Notes: generated from the sequence alone by a model not told the origin. A stretch of 64,000 bases of DNA from Melaminivora sp034675505 (GCA_034675505.1 JAUCDD010000011.1:62001-126000); one strand, 5' to 3'; positions 35,271 to 44,506 are shown, counted from the first letter of the stretch. Translations and numbers: made by a program.

Positions 35271-36335
35271 ACCGGCAAGACGGCCCTCATCATGGCCGGC
35301 GGCACCGGCGGGCACATCTTTCCCGGCCTGGCCGTGGCCGAGGAGCTGGCCGCGCGCGGCTGGCGCGTGCATTGGCTGGGCACGCCTGCGAGCATGGAGT
35401 CGCGCATCGTGCCGCCGCACGGCTTCGCCTTCGAGGCCATCGAGTTCTCCGGCGTGCGCGGCAAGGGGCTGCTGACGTTGGCGCTGCTGCCGCTCAAGCT
35501 GCTGCGCGCCTTCGCCCAGTCCTGGAGCGTGCTGCGGCGCGTGCGGCCGCAGGTGGTGGTGGGCCTGGGCGGCTACGTCACCTTCCCCGGCGGGCTGATG
35601 GCTTCGGCCGCTGGCTGCCCGCTCATCGTGCACGAGCAGAACTCCGTGCCCGGCATGGCCAACCGGCTGCTGTCGGTGGTCGCCGACCGCGTCTTCACCG
35701 CCTTTCCCGGTGTGCTGAAGAAAGGCCAGTGGGTCGGCAACCCGCTGCGCGCGGCGTTCACGCAGCAACCCGGGCCTGCCGAGCGCTTCGCCGGCCGCGC
35801 CGGCCCCCTGCGGCTGCTGGTGGTGGGCGGCAGCCTGGGCGCGCGCGCGCTCAACGAGATCGTGCCGCAGGCGCTGGCGCTGCTGCCCGAAGGGCGCCGC
35901 CCCCTGGTCACGCACCAAAGCGGCGCCACGCAGATCGACGCGCTGCGCGCCAACTACCAGGCTGCCGGCGTGCAGGCCGTGCTGACGCCATTCATCGACG
36001 ACACCGCCAGCGCCTTTGCCGACGCCGACCTGGTGGTCTGCCGCTCCGGCGCCAGCACCGTCACCGAACTGGCCGCCGTGGGCGCGGCAGCGGTGTTCGT
36101 GCCCTTCCCGCACGCGGTGGACGACCACCAGACGGCCAACGCGCGCTTTCTCACCGATGCCGGCGCCGGCTGGCTGGTGCCGCAGCCCGAGCTGACGCCC
36201 CGGCGGCTGGCCGACCTGCTGCTCAATACCGGGCGCGAAGCGCTGCTGCAACGTGCCCTGGAAGCCAAGAAGATGGAAAAGACACAAGCTGCCCGCGAGG
36301 TGGCAATGGCCTGCGAGGAGTTGGCCGCGAAATGA
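35268..36335 (+). CDS. murG: UDP-GlcNAc:lipid I N-acetylglucosaminyltransferase
   Basis: Peripheral membrane GT28 enzyme of 355 residues that converts lipid I to lipid II. IMAGGTGGHIFPGLAVAEEL (~8-27), GLGGYVTFPGG, HEQNSVPGMANRLL and CRSGASTVTEL (donor site, ~263) are intact. GTG start at 35268 with GGAGG 7 bp upstream. Separated from ftsW by 79 bp, unlike the other overlapping junctions of the cluster. Confidence 0.96.
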   Translation: MTGKTALIMAGGTGGHIFPGLAVAEELAARGWRVHWLGTPASMESRIVPPHGFAFEAIEFSGVRGKGLLTLALLPLKLLRAFAQSWSVLRRVRPQVVVGLGGYVTFPGGLMASAAGCPLIVHEQNSVPGMANRLLSVVADRVFTAFPGVLKKGQWVGNPLRAAFTQQPGPAERFAGRAGPLRLLVVGGSLGARALNEIVPQALALLPEGRRPLVTHQSGATQIDALRANYQAAGVQAVLTPFIDDTASAFADADLVVCRSGASTVTELAAVGAAAVFVPFPHAVDDHQTANARFLTDAGAGWLVPQPELTPRRLADLLLNTGREALLQRALEAKKMEKTQAAREVAMACEELAAK

Positions 36336-37768
36336 AGCACGCCATCCAGCGCATCCACTTCGTCGGCATGGGCGGCTCGGGCATGAGCGGCATCGCCGAG
36401 GTGTTGCACAACCTGGGCTACCAGGTCTCCGGCTCCGACCGCGAGGACGGCGCCGCGCTGCAGCGCCTGGCCGCGCTGGGCATTGTCACGCACGTCGGCC
36501 ACGCGGCGGGGCACGTCGCCGGCGCCGACGTGGTGGTCACCTCCACGGCGGTGCAGGCGGACAACCCGGAAGTGCAGGCCGCGCGCGCGCAGGCCATCCC
36601 GGTGGTGCCGCGCGCGCTGATGCTGGCCGAGCTGATGCGCATGAAGCGCGGCATCGCGATCGCCGGCGCGCACGGCAAGACCACCACTACCAGCCTGGTG
36701 GCCAGCGTGCTGGCCGAGGCCGGGCTGGACCCGACCTACGTCATCGGCGGGCGCCTGAACAGCGCCGGCAGCAATGCCCGGCTGGGCAGCGGCGAGTACA
36801 TCGTGGTCGAGGCCGATGAGTCCGACGCCTCGTTCCTGAACCTGCTGCCGGTGCTGGCCGTGGTCACCAACATCGACGCCGACCACATGGAGACCTACGG
36901 CCACGACTTCGCGCGGCTGGAGCAGGCCTACCTTGACTTCCTGCACCGCATGCCGTTCTACGGCCGCGCCATCGTGTGCGTGGACGACGCGCCGGTGCGC
37001 GCCATCCTGGAGCGCGTGCAGCGGCCCGTGACGCGCTATGGCTTCGCGCACGACGCGCAGGTGCGCGCGCTGGACGTGCGCGCCGTGGGCACGCAGATGC
37101 ACTTCAGCGTGCAGCGCGAGACCGCCGGCGGGCAGCTGCCCCCGCTGGCCGTGGTGCTCAACCTGCCGGGCCTGCACAACGTGCAGAACGCCCTGGCGGC
37201 GATCGCCCTCGCGGCCGAGCTGGACGTGCCCGACGCCGCCGTGCTGCGCGCGCTGGCGGGCTTCACCGGCGTGGGCCGGCGCTTCCAGGGCCACGGCGAG
37301 CTGGCGGCGGCCGGCGGCGGGCGGTTCACCCTGGTCGAGGACTATGGCCACCACCCGGCAGAGCTGGCCGCCACGCTGGCGGCGGCGCGCGGCGCCTGGC
37401 CGGGGCGGCGCGTGCTGCTGGCCTTCCAGCCGCACCGCTACAGCCGCACGCGCGATTGCTTCGATGCATTCGTGGCCGTGCTGGGCCAGGCCGACGCGCT
37501 GCTGCTGACCGAGGTCTATGCCGCCGGCGAAGCGCCGCTGGCTGGCGCCGACGGCCGGGCGCTGGCGCAGGCGCTGGGCGCCGCCGGGCCGGCGGCGCCG
37601 GTGTTCGAGCCCGACGTGCGGCGCCTGCCCCAGCGCATCGCCGAACTGGCGCAGGACGGCGACGTGGTGCTGTGCATGGGCGCGGGATCGATAGGCGCGG
37701 TGGCCGGGCGCACCGTCGAATTGCTACGGAAAAAAGAGCATGAAGCCATTGTGGAGGGCCGGCAATGA
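36332..37768 (+). CDS. murC: UDP-MurNAc:L-alanine ligase
   Basis: First Mur ligase of the pathway, 478 residues. HFVGMGGSGMSGIAEVL (~9-25), ATP loop GAHGKTTTTSLVASVL (~112-127) and EADESDASFLNLLP (~167) are diagnostic. ATGA overlap with murG. The last ~15 residues (RKKEHEAIVEGRQ) are encoded by a dispersed 57-bp element that also contains the start of ddl. Confidence 0.96.
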   Translation: MKHAIQRIHFVGMGGSGMSGIAEVLHNLGYQVSGSDREDGAALQRLAALGIVTHVGHAAGHVAGADVVVTSTAVQADNPEVQAARAQAIPVVPRALMLAELMRMKRGIAIAGAHGKTTTTSLVASVLAEAGLDPTYVIGGRLNSAGSNARLGSGEYIVVEADESDASFLNLLPVLAVVTNIDADHMETYGHDFARLEQAYLDFLHRMPFYGRAIVCVDDAPVRAILERVQRPVTRYGFAHDAQVRALDVRAVGTQMHFSVQRETAGGQLPPLAVVLNLPGLHNVQNALAAIALAAELDVPDAAVLRALAGFTGVGRRFQGHGELAAAGGGRFTLVEDYGHHPAELAATLAAARGAWPGRRVLLAFQPHRYSRTRDCFDAFVAVLGQADALLLTEVYAAGEAPLAGADGRALAQALGAAGPAAPVFEPDVRRLPQRIAELAQDGDVVLCMGAGSIGAVAGRTVELLRKKEHEAIVEGRQ

Positions 37769-37779
37769 CCGTATTTGAT
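37723..37779 (-). repeat. 57-bp dispersed element, copy K, across the murC-ddl junction
   Basis: Minus orientation. The 17-bp unit (plus GCTACGGAAAAAAGAGC, 37723-37739), 18 bp, GCCGG at 37758-37762, 17 bp, then CCAAAAATCG. It carries the last codons of murC, the ddl Shine-Dalgarno GGAGG (37753-37757) and the ddl start codon (37765). Confidence 0.75.
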
Positions 37780-38760
37780 CCAAAAATCGACGCAGCCGGC
37801 CTGGGCAAGGTGGCGGTGCTCATGGGCGGCGCCTCCAACGAGCGCGAGGTCTCGCTGATGTCCGGCGGCGGCGTGCTGAACGCCCTGCGCGCGCGCGGCG
37901 TGGATGCGCACGCCTTCGACCCCGCCCAGACCGGGCTGGACGCGCTGAAGGCCCACGGCTACGCGCGCTGCTTCATCACGCTGCATGGCCGCCACGGCGA
38001 GGACGGCACGGTGCAGGGGGCGCTCGAACTGCTGGGCATTCCCTACACCGGCCCGGGCGTCATGGCCTCCAGCATCGCCATGGACAAGATCATGACCAAG
38101 CGCCTGTGGCGCGCCGACGGCCTGCCCACGCCCGACTGGCGCCTGGTGGCCAGCCCTGACGAGGCGGCGCAGGCCTTCCAGGCGCTGGGCGCGCCGATGA
38201 TCGTCAAGCCCTCGCGCGAGGGCTCGACGCTGGGCCTGACGCGCGTGACCTCCATCGGCCAGTGCGAGCAGGCCTACCGCCTGGCCGCGCGCTTCGACCC
38301 CGAGGTGCTGTGCGAGCAGTTCATCGACGGCGACGAGACCACCTGCCCGGTGCTGGGGCAGGGCGCGGACGCCGCCGCGCTGCCCTTGATCCGCATCGTG
38401 GCGCCCCAGGGCAACTACGACTACCAGAACAAGTATTTCACCGACGCCACCCAATACCACTGCCCCAGCGGCCTGCCCGAGGCGGAAGACCGTGCCATCC
38501 AGGAGCTGGTGGTGCGGGCCTACCGCTCGCTGAACTGCCGGGGCTGGGCGCGCGCCGACATCATGGTGCGCAAGAGCGACCGCCAGCCCTTCCTGCTGGA
38601 GATCAACACCTCGCCGGGCATGACCGGCCACTCGCTGGTGCCCATGTCGGCGCGCGCCGCCGGCATCAGCTACGAGGACCTGTGCCTGCGCATCCTCGCC
38701 GGCGCGTCGCTGGACGCGCTTCAGGGGCGCCGCACCGGGCAGGACGGCGAGCTGCCATGA
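37765..38760 (+). CDS. ddl: D-alanine-D-alanine ligase
   Basis: ATP-grasp ligase of 331 residues that makes D-Ala-D-Ala for MurF. KVAVLMGGASNEREVSLMSGG (~14-34), HGRHGEDGTVQG, KPSREGSTLGLTRV and the Mg-binding FLLEINTSPGMTGHSLVP (~275-292) are present. The first ~9 residues (TVFDPKIDA) are element-derived and the true domain begins at LGKVAVLMGG. ATGA overlap with murC. Confidence 0.96.
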   Translation: MTVFDPKIDAAGLGKVAVLMGGASNEREVSLMSGGGVLNALRARGVDAHAFDPAQTGLDALKAHGYARCFITLHGRHGEDGTVQGALELLGIPYTGPGVMASSIAMDKIMTKRLWRADGLPTPDWRLVASPDEAAQAFQALGAPMIVKPSREGSTLGLTRVTSIGQCEQAYRLAARFDPEVLCEQFIDGDETTCPVLGQGADAAALPLIRIVAPQGNYDYQNKYFTDATQYHCPSGLPEAEDRAIQELVVRAYRSLNCRGWARADIMVRKSDRQPFLLEINTSPGMTGHSLVPMSARAAGISYEDLCLRILAGASLDALQGRRTGQDGELP

Positions 38761-39626
38761 ACTCCGCCGCCGCCCGCGCCCTGCCCACGCCGCTGGACGT
38801 GCGCCTGATGAACTTCACCGCTGCGGTGCTGTTCACCGGCGCGCTGCTGGCCGTGCTGTGGGCCGGGGGCAGCTGGCTGCTGCGCCACCCGGCGTTTGCC
38901 GTCGGGCGCATCGTGGTCGAGGGCGACCTGGCGCATACCAGCGCCGTGAGCCTGCGCGCCAACGTGGCGCCACAGCTGGTGGGCAACTTCTTCACGCTGG
39001 ACCTGCAGGCCGCGCGCCGCGCCTTCGAGCAGGTGCCCTGGGTGCGCAGCGCGCAGGTGCGGCGCGAGTTCCCCAGCGGCCTGCGCGTGCTGCTGCAGGA
39101 GCACGACGCGGTGGCGTACTGGGGCGCGGAGGGCAGCGGCATGCTGGTGGACAGCCAGGGCGTGGTCTTCGAGGCCGACGCGGACGACCTGGACGAGGGC
39201 GACTTGCCGCGCCTGGTCGGCCCCACCGAGCGCTCGGGCGAGCTGCTGCGCATGGTGCGCCGGCTCGCCCCGGCCCTGCAGCCGCTGGGCTCGCCCATCG
39301 ATGCGCTCACGCTCACCACGCACGGCGGCTGGCGCGTGCTGCTGGACAGCGGCGCCGTGCTGGAGCTGGGCGGCGGCCAGGAGGCCGACGTGCTGGAGCG
39401 CGTGCGGCGCCTGGTGCGCACGCTGCCCCAGGTCACGCAGCAGCAGGGCGGGCGCGGCGTGGGCACCCTGGAATACGCCGACCTGCGCCACGCCGGCGGC
39501 TATGCGCTGCGCCTGCACGGCGTGACCACGATGAGCGCGGAAGAGGCGGCGAAGGCGGCGCGGGCGCGACCGGCAGCGGCACGCCCTGCAGCCACACCGG
39601 CGCGGCGCGCCGCACAGAACAACTGA
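38757..39626 (+). CDS. ftsQ: Cell division protein FtsQ
   Basis: Bitopic divisome protein of 289 residues: short cytoplasmic tail, membrane helix (~18-40), POTRA domain starting at HPAFAVGRIVVEGDLAHTS, and the FtsQ beta-domain. C-terminal Ala/Pro/Arg tail of ~30 residues is low-complexity. ATGA overlap with ddl. Bridges FtsLB and the early divisome. Confidence 0.93.
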   Translation: MNSAAARALPTPLDVRLMNFTAAVLFTGALLAVLWAGGSWLLRHPAFAVGRIVVEGDLAHTSAVSLRANVAPQLVGNFFTLDLQAARRAFEQVPWVRSAQVRREFPSGLRVLLQEHDAVAYWGAEGSGMLVDSQGVVFEADADDLDEGDLPRLVGPTERSGELLRMVRRLAPALQPLGSPIDALTLTTHGGWRVLLDSGAVLELGGGQEADVLERVRRLVRTLPQVTQQQGGRGVGTLEYADLRHAGGYALRLHGVTTMSAEEAAKAARARPAAARPAATPARRAAQNN

Positions 39627-39637
39627 GGGTTGAAGCG

Positions 39638-40867
39638 ATGGCAAGGGAATACAAGGACGTCGTGGTGGGGCTGGACATCGGCACGGCCAAGGTCATGGCG
39701 GTGGTAGCCGAGGTGCTGCCCGGCGGCGAGCTGAAGCTCGCCGGCCTGGGCGTGGCGCCGGGCAATGGCTTGAAGCGCGGCGTGGTGGTCAACATCGACG
39801 CCACGGTGCAGAGCATCCAGCAGGCGCTGAAGGAGGCCGAGCTGATGGCCGACTGCAAGATCCAGCGCGTCTATACCGGCATCACCGGCAGCCACATCCG
39901 CGGGCGCAACTCGCGCGGCATGGTGGCCATCAAGGACCGCGAGGTCTCGGCCACCGACGTGGCGCGCGTGGTCGAGACGGCCAAGGCCATCAACATCTCC
40001 AGCGACCAGCGCCTGTTGCTGGTCGAGCCGCAGGAGTTCGTGATCGACGGGCAGGACGTGCGCGAGCCCGTGGGCATGAGCGGCATCCGCCTGGAGGCCA
40101 ACATCCACATCGTCACCGGCGCTCAAAGTGCCGCCGAGAACATCATCAAGTGCGTGCGCCGCTGCGGCCTGGAGGTCGAGCAGCTGATGCTCAACCCGCT
40201 GGCCTCCAGCCACGCCGTGCTGACGGATGACGAGCGCGAGCTGGGCGTGGCGCTGGTGGACATCGGCGCCGGCACCACCGATGTGGCGGTGTTCACCGGC
40301 GGCGCGATCCGCCACACGGCGGTGATCCCGATCGCCGGCGACCTGATCACCAGCGACATCGCCATGGCGCTGCGCACTCCAACGAAGGACGCCGAGGACA
40401 TCAAGGTCGAGAGCGGCTACGCCAAGCAGCTGCTGGCCGACCCGGAGGCGCAGGTCGAAGTGCCGGGCCTGGGCGATCGCAGCCCGCGCATGCTCTCGCG
40501 CCAGGCGCTGGCCGGCGTCATCGAGCCGCGCGTGGAGGAAATCTTCTCGCTGGTGCAGCAGGTGATCCGCGAGTCGGGCTACGAGGAGGTGCTGTCCTCA
40601 GGCATCGTGCTCACCGGCGGCAGCGCCGTCATGCCGGGCATGGTCGAGCTGGGCGAGGACATCTTCCTCAAGCCCGTGCGCCGCGGCATCCCCAAGTATT
40701 CCGGAGCGCTGGCCGACATGATCGCCCAGCCGCGCGCAGCCACCGTGATGGGCCTGCTGGAGGAGGCCCGGCAGGCGCGCCTGCGCGGCTTCAAGGTGGC
40801 GGCCAAGAGCGGCTCGGTGAAGACGGCGTTCGGCCGCTTCAAGGATTTCATCGTGGGGAACTTCTGA
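39638..40867 (+). CDS. ftsA: Cell division protein FtsA
   Basis: Actin-like membrane tether of FtsZ, 409 residues. VVVGLDIGTAKVMAVV (phosphate 1), VDIGAGTTDVAVF (phosphate 2, ~208-220) and GIVLTGGSAVMPGM are diagnostic. The C-terminal amphipathic membrane-targeting sequence is GRFKDFIVGNF. Starts 11 bp after ftsQ with GAGGG upstream. Confidence 0.97.
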   Translation: MAREYKDVVVGLDIGTAKVMAVVAEVLPGGELKLAGLGVAPGNGLKRGVVVNIDATVQSIQQALKEAELMADCKIQRVYTGITGSHIRGRNSRGMVAIKDREVSATDVARVVETAKAINISSDQRLLLVEPQEFVIDGQDVREPVGMSGIRLEANIHIVTGAQSAAENIIKCVRRCGLEVEQLMLNPLASSHAVLTDDERELGVALVDIGAGTTDVAVFTGGAIRHTAVIPIAGDLITSDIAMALRTPTKDAEDIKVESGYAKQLLADPEAQVEVPGLGDRSPRMLSRQALAGVIEPRVEEIFSLVQQVIRESGYEEVLSSGIVLTGGSAVMPGMVELGEDIFLKPVRRGIPKYSGALADMIAQPRAATVMGLLEEARQARLRGFKVAAKSGSVKTAFGRFKDFIVGNF

Positions 40868-41007
40868 CATGACGCTCCACGACCGGCGCAAGCGCAGCCG
40901 CTGGCGAAGTACCGGCCCGCCACCCTGGAAGCCGCCCCGCGCCAGTTCCCTCCATTTTTTCCGGCCAGTTCAGACCCCACCCTAAAACAGTCACAGGAGC
41001 CAAGCAA

Positions 41008-42210
41008 ATGAGCATCGAAATGATCGAGTCCGAAGAGTTCAACCAGGGCACGCACATCAAGGTTATCGGCGTCGGCGGCGGCGGCGGCAATGCCGTCGAG
41101 CACATGATCGCGCGCGGCGTGCAGGGGGTGGAATTCATCGGCGCCAACACCGACGCGCAGCAGCTGCTGCGCAGCTCGGCGCACCGCACCATCCAGCTGG
41201 GGCTGAACGGCCTGGGCGCGGGCAACAAGCCCGAGCGCGCGCGCGAGGCCGCAGGCCAGGCCGAGGAGGACATCCGCCAGGCCATCGCCGGCGCGCACAT
41301 GCTGTTCATCACCGCCGGCATGGGCGGCGGCACCGGCACCGGCGCCGCGCCGGTGATCGCGCGCGTGGCCAAGGAGATGGGCATCCTCACCGTGGGCGTG
41401 GTCACCAAGCCCTTCGAGTGGGAGGGCAGCCGCAAGATGAAGAACGCCGAGGAAGGCCTGACCGAGCTGGAGGCCAACGTCGATTCGCTCATCGTGGTGC
41501 TGAACGAGAAGCTGCTGGAGGTGCTGGGCGACGACGTCGGCCAGGAAGAAGCCTTCGCGCACGCCAACGACGTGCTGAAGAACGCCGTGGGCGGCATCGC
41601 CGAGATCATCAACGAGTACGGCCAGGTCAACGTGGACTTCGAGGACGTGCGCACCGTGATGGGCGAGCCCGGCCGCGCCATGATGGGCACGGCCACCGCC
41701 ACCGGCCCGGACCGCGCCCGCATCGCCGCCGAGCAGGCGATCGCCTGCCCGCTGCTGGAGGGCATAGACCTGTCGGGCGCCAAGGGCGTGCTGGTGCTGG
41801 TGACGGCCGCCAAGGGCAGCCTGAAGCTGGCCGAGTCGCGCCTGGCGATGACCACCATCAACGCCTACGCCTCGCCCGATGCGCACGTGATCTTCGGCGC
41901 CGCCTACGACGAGACGCTGGGCGACGCCATCCGCGTCACCGTGGTTGCCACCGGCCTGGCGCGCGCCAATGCGCGCCGCCAGACCATGCAGGTGGTGCAG
42001 GGCAGCCTGCGCACCGGCACCGACAACGTCGCCTACACCATGCCCGGCGCGGGCGCTGCCGTGGCCGGCGGCACCGACTACGGCAACATGGCCGTTCCCA
42101 GCGTCTGGCGCACCAACCGCACCCAGGCCACGGCGCGCGTGGACGCCCTGTCTTCGGGCGGCATGGACGAGCTGGAGATCCCGGCCTTCCTGCGCAAGCA
42201 GGCGGATTGA
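41008..42210 (+). CDS. ftsZ: Cell division protein FtsZ
   Basis: Tubulin-like GTPase of 400 residues that forms the Z-ring. KVIGVGGGGGNAVEHMI (~13-29) and the tubulin signature GMGGGTGTGAAPVIA (~107-121) are intact; the C-terminal conserved peptide DELEIPAFLRKQAD, which binds FtsA, closes the protein. Good ribosome binding site CAGGAG. 140-bp gap after ftsA, in which only a short arginine-rich open frame (rejected) is found; an additional promoter there is likely but not visible. Confidence 0.98.
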   Translation: MSIEMIESEEFNQGTHIKVIGVGGGGGNAVEHMIARGVQGVEFIGANTDAQQLLRSSAHRTIQLGLNGLGAGNKPERAREAAGQAEEDIRQAIAGAHMLFITAGMGGGTGTGAAPVIARVAKEMGILTVGVVTKPFEWEGSRKMKNAEEGLTELEANVDSLIVVLNEKLLEVLGDDVGQEEAFAHANDVLKNAVGGIAEIINEYGQVNVDFEDVRTVMGEPGRAMMGTATATGPDRARIAAEQAIACPLLEGIDLSGAKGVLVLVTAAKGSLKLAESRLAMTTINAYASPDAHVIFGAAYDETLGDAIRVTVVATGLARANARRQTMQVVQGSLRTGTDNVAYTMPGAGAAVAGGTDYGNMAVPSVWRTNRTQATARVDALSSGGMDELEIPAFLRKQAD

Positions 42211-42217
42211 ACGGGGC

Positions 42218-42300
42218 ACACCCGCCTGCGCGCCTGCGGCGCTTCCCCCCGCTCTCGCAGTGCTGCGCACTGCGGGCGGGGGGGCGCAGCCGGCGCCGCG
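42218..42300 (+). repeat. GC-rich dispersed extragenic repeat, copy 2
   Basis: ACACCCGCCTGCG, then GCTTCCCCCCGCTCTCGCA, a small palindrome (AGTGCTGCGCACTGC) and G-rich end. Same order of blocks as the minus-strand reading of 13601-13672. Fills most of the 197-bp ftsZ-lpxC gap. Confidence 0.7.
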
Positions 42301-42395
42301 GGGCGGCCCTTGCGCGGCTGCCGCTGGTGGGGCCGTGCCCCCTTTCGCGGCTTGTGAGAGGGGCGGCACTGCCGCCCTTCCGAGCAGCGGCCCAC

Positions 42396-42401
42396 TAAAA
42401 T
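42396..42401 (+). promoter_or_regulatory. Candidate -10 box, leaderless promoter of lpxC
   Basis: TAAAAT ends 6 bp before the lpxC ATG at 42408, with no Shine-Dalgarno sequence between. AT-rich island in a GC-rich repeat region. Confidence 0.5.
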
Positions 42402-42407
42402 TACCGG

Positions 42408-43331
42408 ATGCTCCAGCAACGCACCATCAAGACCCTGACACGCGCCGTCGGCGTGGGGCTGCACAGCGGACAGCGGGTCGAGCTGACGCTGCGCCCGGCC
42501 GGCGCGGACACGGGCATCGTCTTTCGCCGGGTGGACCTGCCCGAGCCGGTGGACATCCCCATCGGCGCCGAGTCCGTGGTGGACACCCGCATGGCCTCCA
42601 CCATAGGCGCCGGCGGCGCCAAGGTGCACACGGTGGAGCACCTGATGTCGGCCTGCGCGGGCCTTGGCATCGACAACCTGTACATCGACATCACCGCCGA
42701 GGAAGTGCCCATCCTGGACGGCTCCTCGGCCTCCTTCGTGTTCCTGCTGCAAAGCGCCGGCATCGAGCTGCAGAAGGCGCCCCGCCGCTTCATCCGCGTG
42801 ACCCGGCCGGTCGAGGTGCGCGAGGGCGAAGGCAGCCAGCTGAAATGGGCACGCCTGGAGCCCTACCACGGCTTCAAGCTGCGTTTCGAGATCGACTTCG
42901 CGCACCCGGCGGTGGACTCCACCGGGCAAAGCGTCGAGTTCGACCTGGGCGAGGGCAACTACGCGCGCGACATCGCCCGCGCCCGCACCTTCGGCTTCAC
43001 CCGCGACGTCGAGACGCTGCGCGCCAGCGGCCGCGCCCTGGGCGGCGGGCTGGACAACGCCATCGTCATGGACGACTACAAGGTGCTCAACGCCGACGGC
43101 CTGCGCTACGACGCCGAATTCGCCCGCCACAAGATCCTGGACGCCATGGGCGACCTGTACCTGGTCGGGCGGCCCCTGCTGGCGGCCTACAGTGCGCACC
43201 GCTCGGGCCATGCCATGAACAACCTGCTGCTGCGCGAGCTGCTGGCGCAGCGCGGCGCCTGGGAGCTGGTCAGCTTCGAGCACGAGCGCCAGGCGCCGCG
43301 CGGCTTTGCCCAGCCGGCCCGGGCCTGGTGA
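42408..43331 (+). CDS. lpxC: UDP-3-O-acyl-N-acetylglucosamine deacetylase
   Basis: Zinc deacetylase of 307 residues, the committed step of lipid A synthesis. Zinc ligands are in VHTVEHLMSA (HxxxH, ~76-80) and DAMGDL (Asp ~246); HRSGHAMNNLLLREL (His ~264-268) gives the catalytic His. QQRTIKTLTRAVGVGLHSG is the canonical N-terminus. Last gene of the dcw region; shows the organism makes lipopolysaccharide. Confidence 0.97.
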   Translation: MLQQRTIKTLTRAVGVGLHSGQRVELTLRPAGADTGIVFRRVDLPEPVDIPIGAESVVDTRMASTIGAGGAKVHTVEHLMSACAGLGIDNLYIDITAEEVPILDGSSASFVFLLQSAGIELQKAPRRFIRVTRPVEVREGEGSQLKWARLEPYHGFKLRFEIDFAHPAVDSTGQSVEFDLGEGNYARDIARARTFGFTRDVETLRASGRALGGGLDNAIVMDDYKVLNADGLRYDAEFARHKILDAMGDLYLVGRPLLAAYSAHRSGHAMNNLLLRELLAQRGAWELVSFEHERQAPRGFAQPARAW

Positions 43332-43346
43332 AGGGGGCGCCGCGCC

Positions 43347-43523
43347 ATGCTGCTGTTTCGCTGGCTGGTCTTGCTGCTGCTGCTCGCGGCGGCGGTGTCG
43401 TTTGCCTTCTTCGCCGCCACCGGCCAGCCGCGCTACCGCCGCTTCGGCCTGCTGACGCTCAAGTGGACCGTGATCGCCGCCGGATTGTTCTTCGCGGTGC
43501 TGGTCCTGGAGCGGGTGGCCTGA
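43347..43523 (+). CDS. Small membrane protein, 58 aa
   Basis: 58 residues starting MLLFRWLVLLLLLAAAVSF: two hydrophobic helices (~5-25 and ~38-55) separated by a basic turn (GQPRYRRFG). Starts 15 bp after lpxC on the same strand. No family recognised. The position and the well-formed double-helix pattern favour a real gene. No clear ribosome binding site; translation may be coupled to lpxC. Confidence 0.65.
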   Translation: MLLFRWLVLLLLLAAAVSFAFFAATGQPRYRRFGLLTLKWTVIAAGLFFAVLVLERVA

Positions 43524-43612
43524 GCACGCGGCCGGCCCCCGATAATGCCGGCTTCGCGCGCGCTGGTGGCCCGGGCCGCCAGCCGCCCCCTGAACCTGTC
43601 CGGATCCCGCCC

Positions 43613-43843
43613 ATGCCCACCATCAAAATCGACGACCGCGAGTTCGACACCGACGAACTGAGCCCCGAGGCGCGCCAGCAGCTGGAAATGCTGGTGGCCG
43701 CGGAAAACCGCCTGCGCGAGCTGCAGCGCGACCTGGCGCTGGTGCAGACGGCGCGCAACGCCTACCTGTCCGTGCTGCGCGCCCACCTGCCCACGCCGCT
43801 GCAGCAGATGCAATCCACGCACGGCGACACGCTGAAGCTGTAG
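43613..43843 (+). CDS. Conserved small protein, 76 aa (DUF6447-like)
   Basis: 76 residues: MPTIKIDDREFDTDELSPEARQ, then a helix ending LALVQTARNAYLSVLRAHL. The opening 'short beta hairpin, then helix' resembles the DUF6447-type family of small proteins seen in proteobacteria, from memory. Function unknown. A GATAAT-like hexamer lies about 70 bp upstream. Confidence 0.75.
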   Translation: MPTIKIDDREFDTDELSPEARQQLEMLVAAENRLRELQRDLALVQTARNAYLSVLRAHLPTPLQQMQSTHGDTLKL

Positions 43844-43872
43844 CCCCAACGGGGAATTTCCGGGCATTTCAA

Positions 43873-43929
43873 GCCCGATCCGCCGCACGCCGGCGCCAGC
43901 AGGCGGCTTTTAGCTATCTATTCAATAGC
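43873..43929 (+). repeat. 57-bp dispersed element, copy F
   Basis: GCCCGATCCGCCGCACG, CCGGC (43890-43894), 18 bp, then GCTATCTATTCAATAGC (43913-43929). Exact family layout. Between the 76-aa gene and the convergent gene at 43958. Confidence 0.8.
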
Positions 43930-43957
43930 AACGGCCCTTAGTCACCTTGAACCGCCT

Positions 43958-44506
43958 TCAGGCTGCGGCCGGCGGCAGCGGCGCGATGGACAGGCGCAGC
44001 TGGCCCTCGGCGTCCTGGCCCAGCGGGCTCCAGGCGCTGCGGCTGTGGCTGGGGGTGTGCACGGTGACCAGCAGGCACTCGGCGCGGCCGTCCGGGCGCA
44101 GCACCGGCTGCAGGCCCTCGGCGCAGGGCTGCGCGGCGCCGGCCGGGGCGATGGCATGGCAGGCATGCACCGCCACCACCGGCCCGCCCAGCTGCGCGGC
44201 CATGGCGCGGCCCTGTTCGTGCTGCGCGTCCAGCAGGTTCTGGATGAAGGGCAACAGCCGGCTGGCGCCGGCCTCGTCGGCATGGAAGGCGGCCATCGCC
44301 GCCTCGCCGGCATGGGCCATCTTGCTGGTGGCGGCATCGTCGCCCTGCGCCGGCGCCCCCACCAGGAATAGTTGCGGCGCCAGTTCGCCGCGCGAGGTGA
44401 GCAGGCCGATGGCGATGCGCGCGCAGTGCTCGTAGGCGCTGTGCACGAAGGCATCGCTGGGCTGGCGCGCGGCCGGGGAGGGCGTGGAGGCGGAGGGCTG
44501 GGTCAT
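43958..44506 (-). CDS. Hypothetical protein, 182 aa
   Basis: 182 residues from the ATG at 44506 (MTQPSAST). The frame is open 21 codons further upstream. Short disordered start, then a mixed region with SAYEHCARIAIGLLTSRGELAPQLFLVG and QPCAEGLQPVLRPDGRAECLLVTVHTPSH, possibly beta-rich. No signal peptide, membrane segment or recognised domain. Convergent with the preceding genes. Confidence 0.65.
   Translation of the reverse strand: MTQPSASTPSPAARQPSDAFVHSAYEHCARIAIGLLTSRGELAPQLFLVGAPAQGDDAATSKMAHAGEAAMAAFHADEAGASRLLPFIQNLLDAQHEQGRAMAAQLGGPVVAVHACHAIAPAGAAQPCAEGLQPVLRPDGRAECLLVTVHTPSHSRSAWSPLGQDAEGQLRLSIAPLPPAAA

Noticed and set aside
40869..40985. Short arginine- and proline-rich frame (38 codons) in the ftsA-ftsZ gap
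   Set aside because: No ribosome binding site, no family likeness, and a composition expected from GC-rich non-coding DNA.
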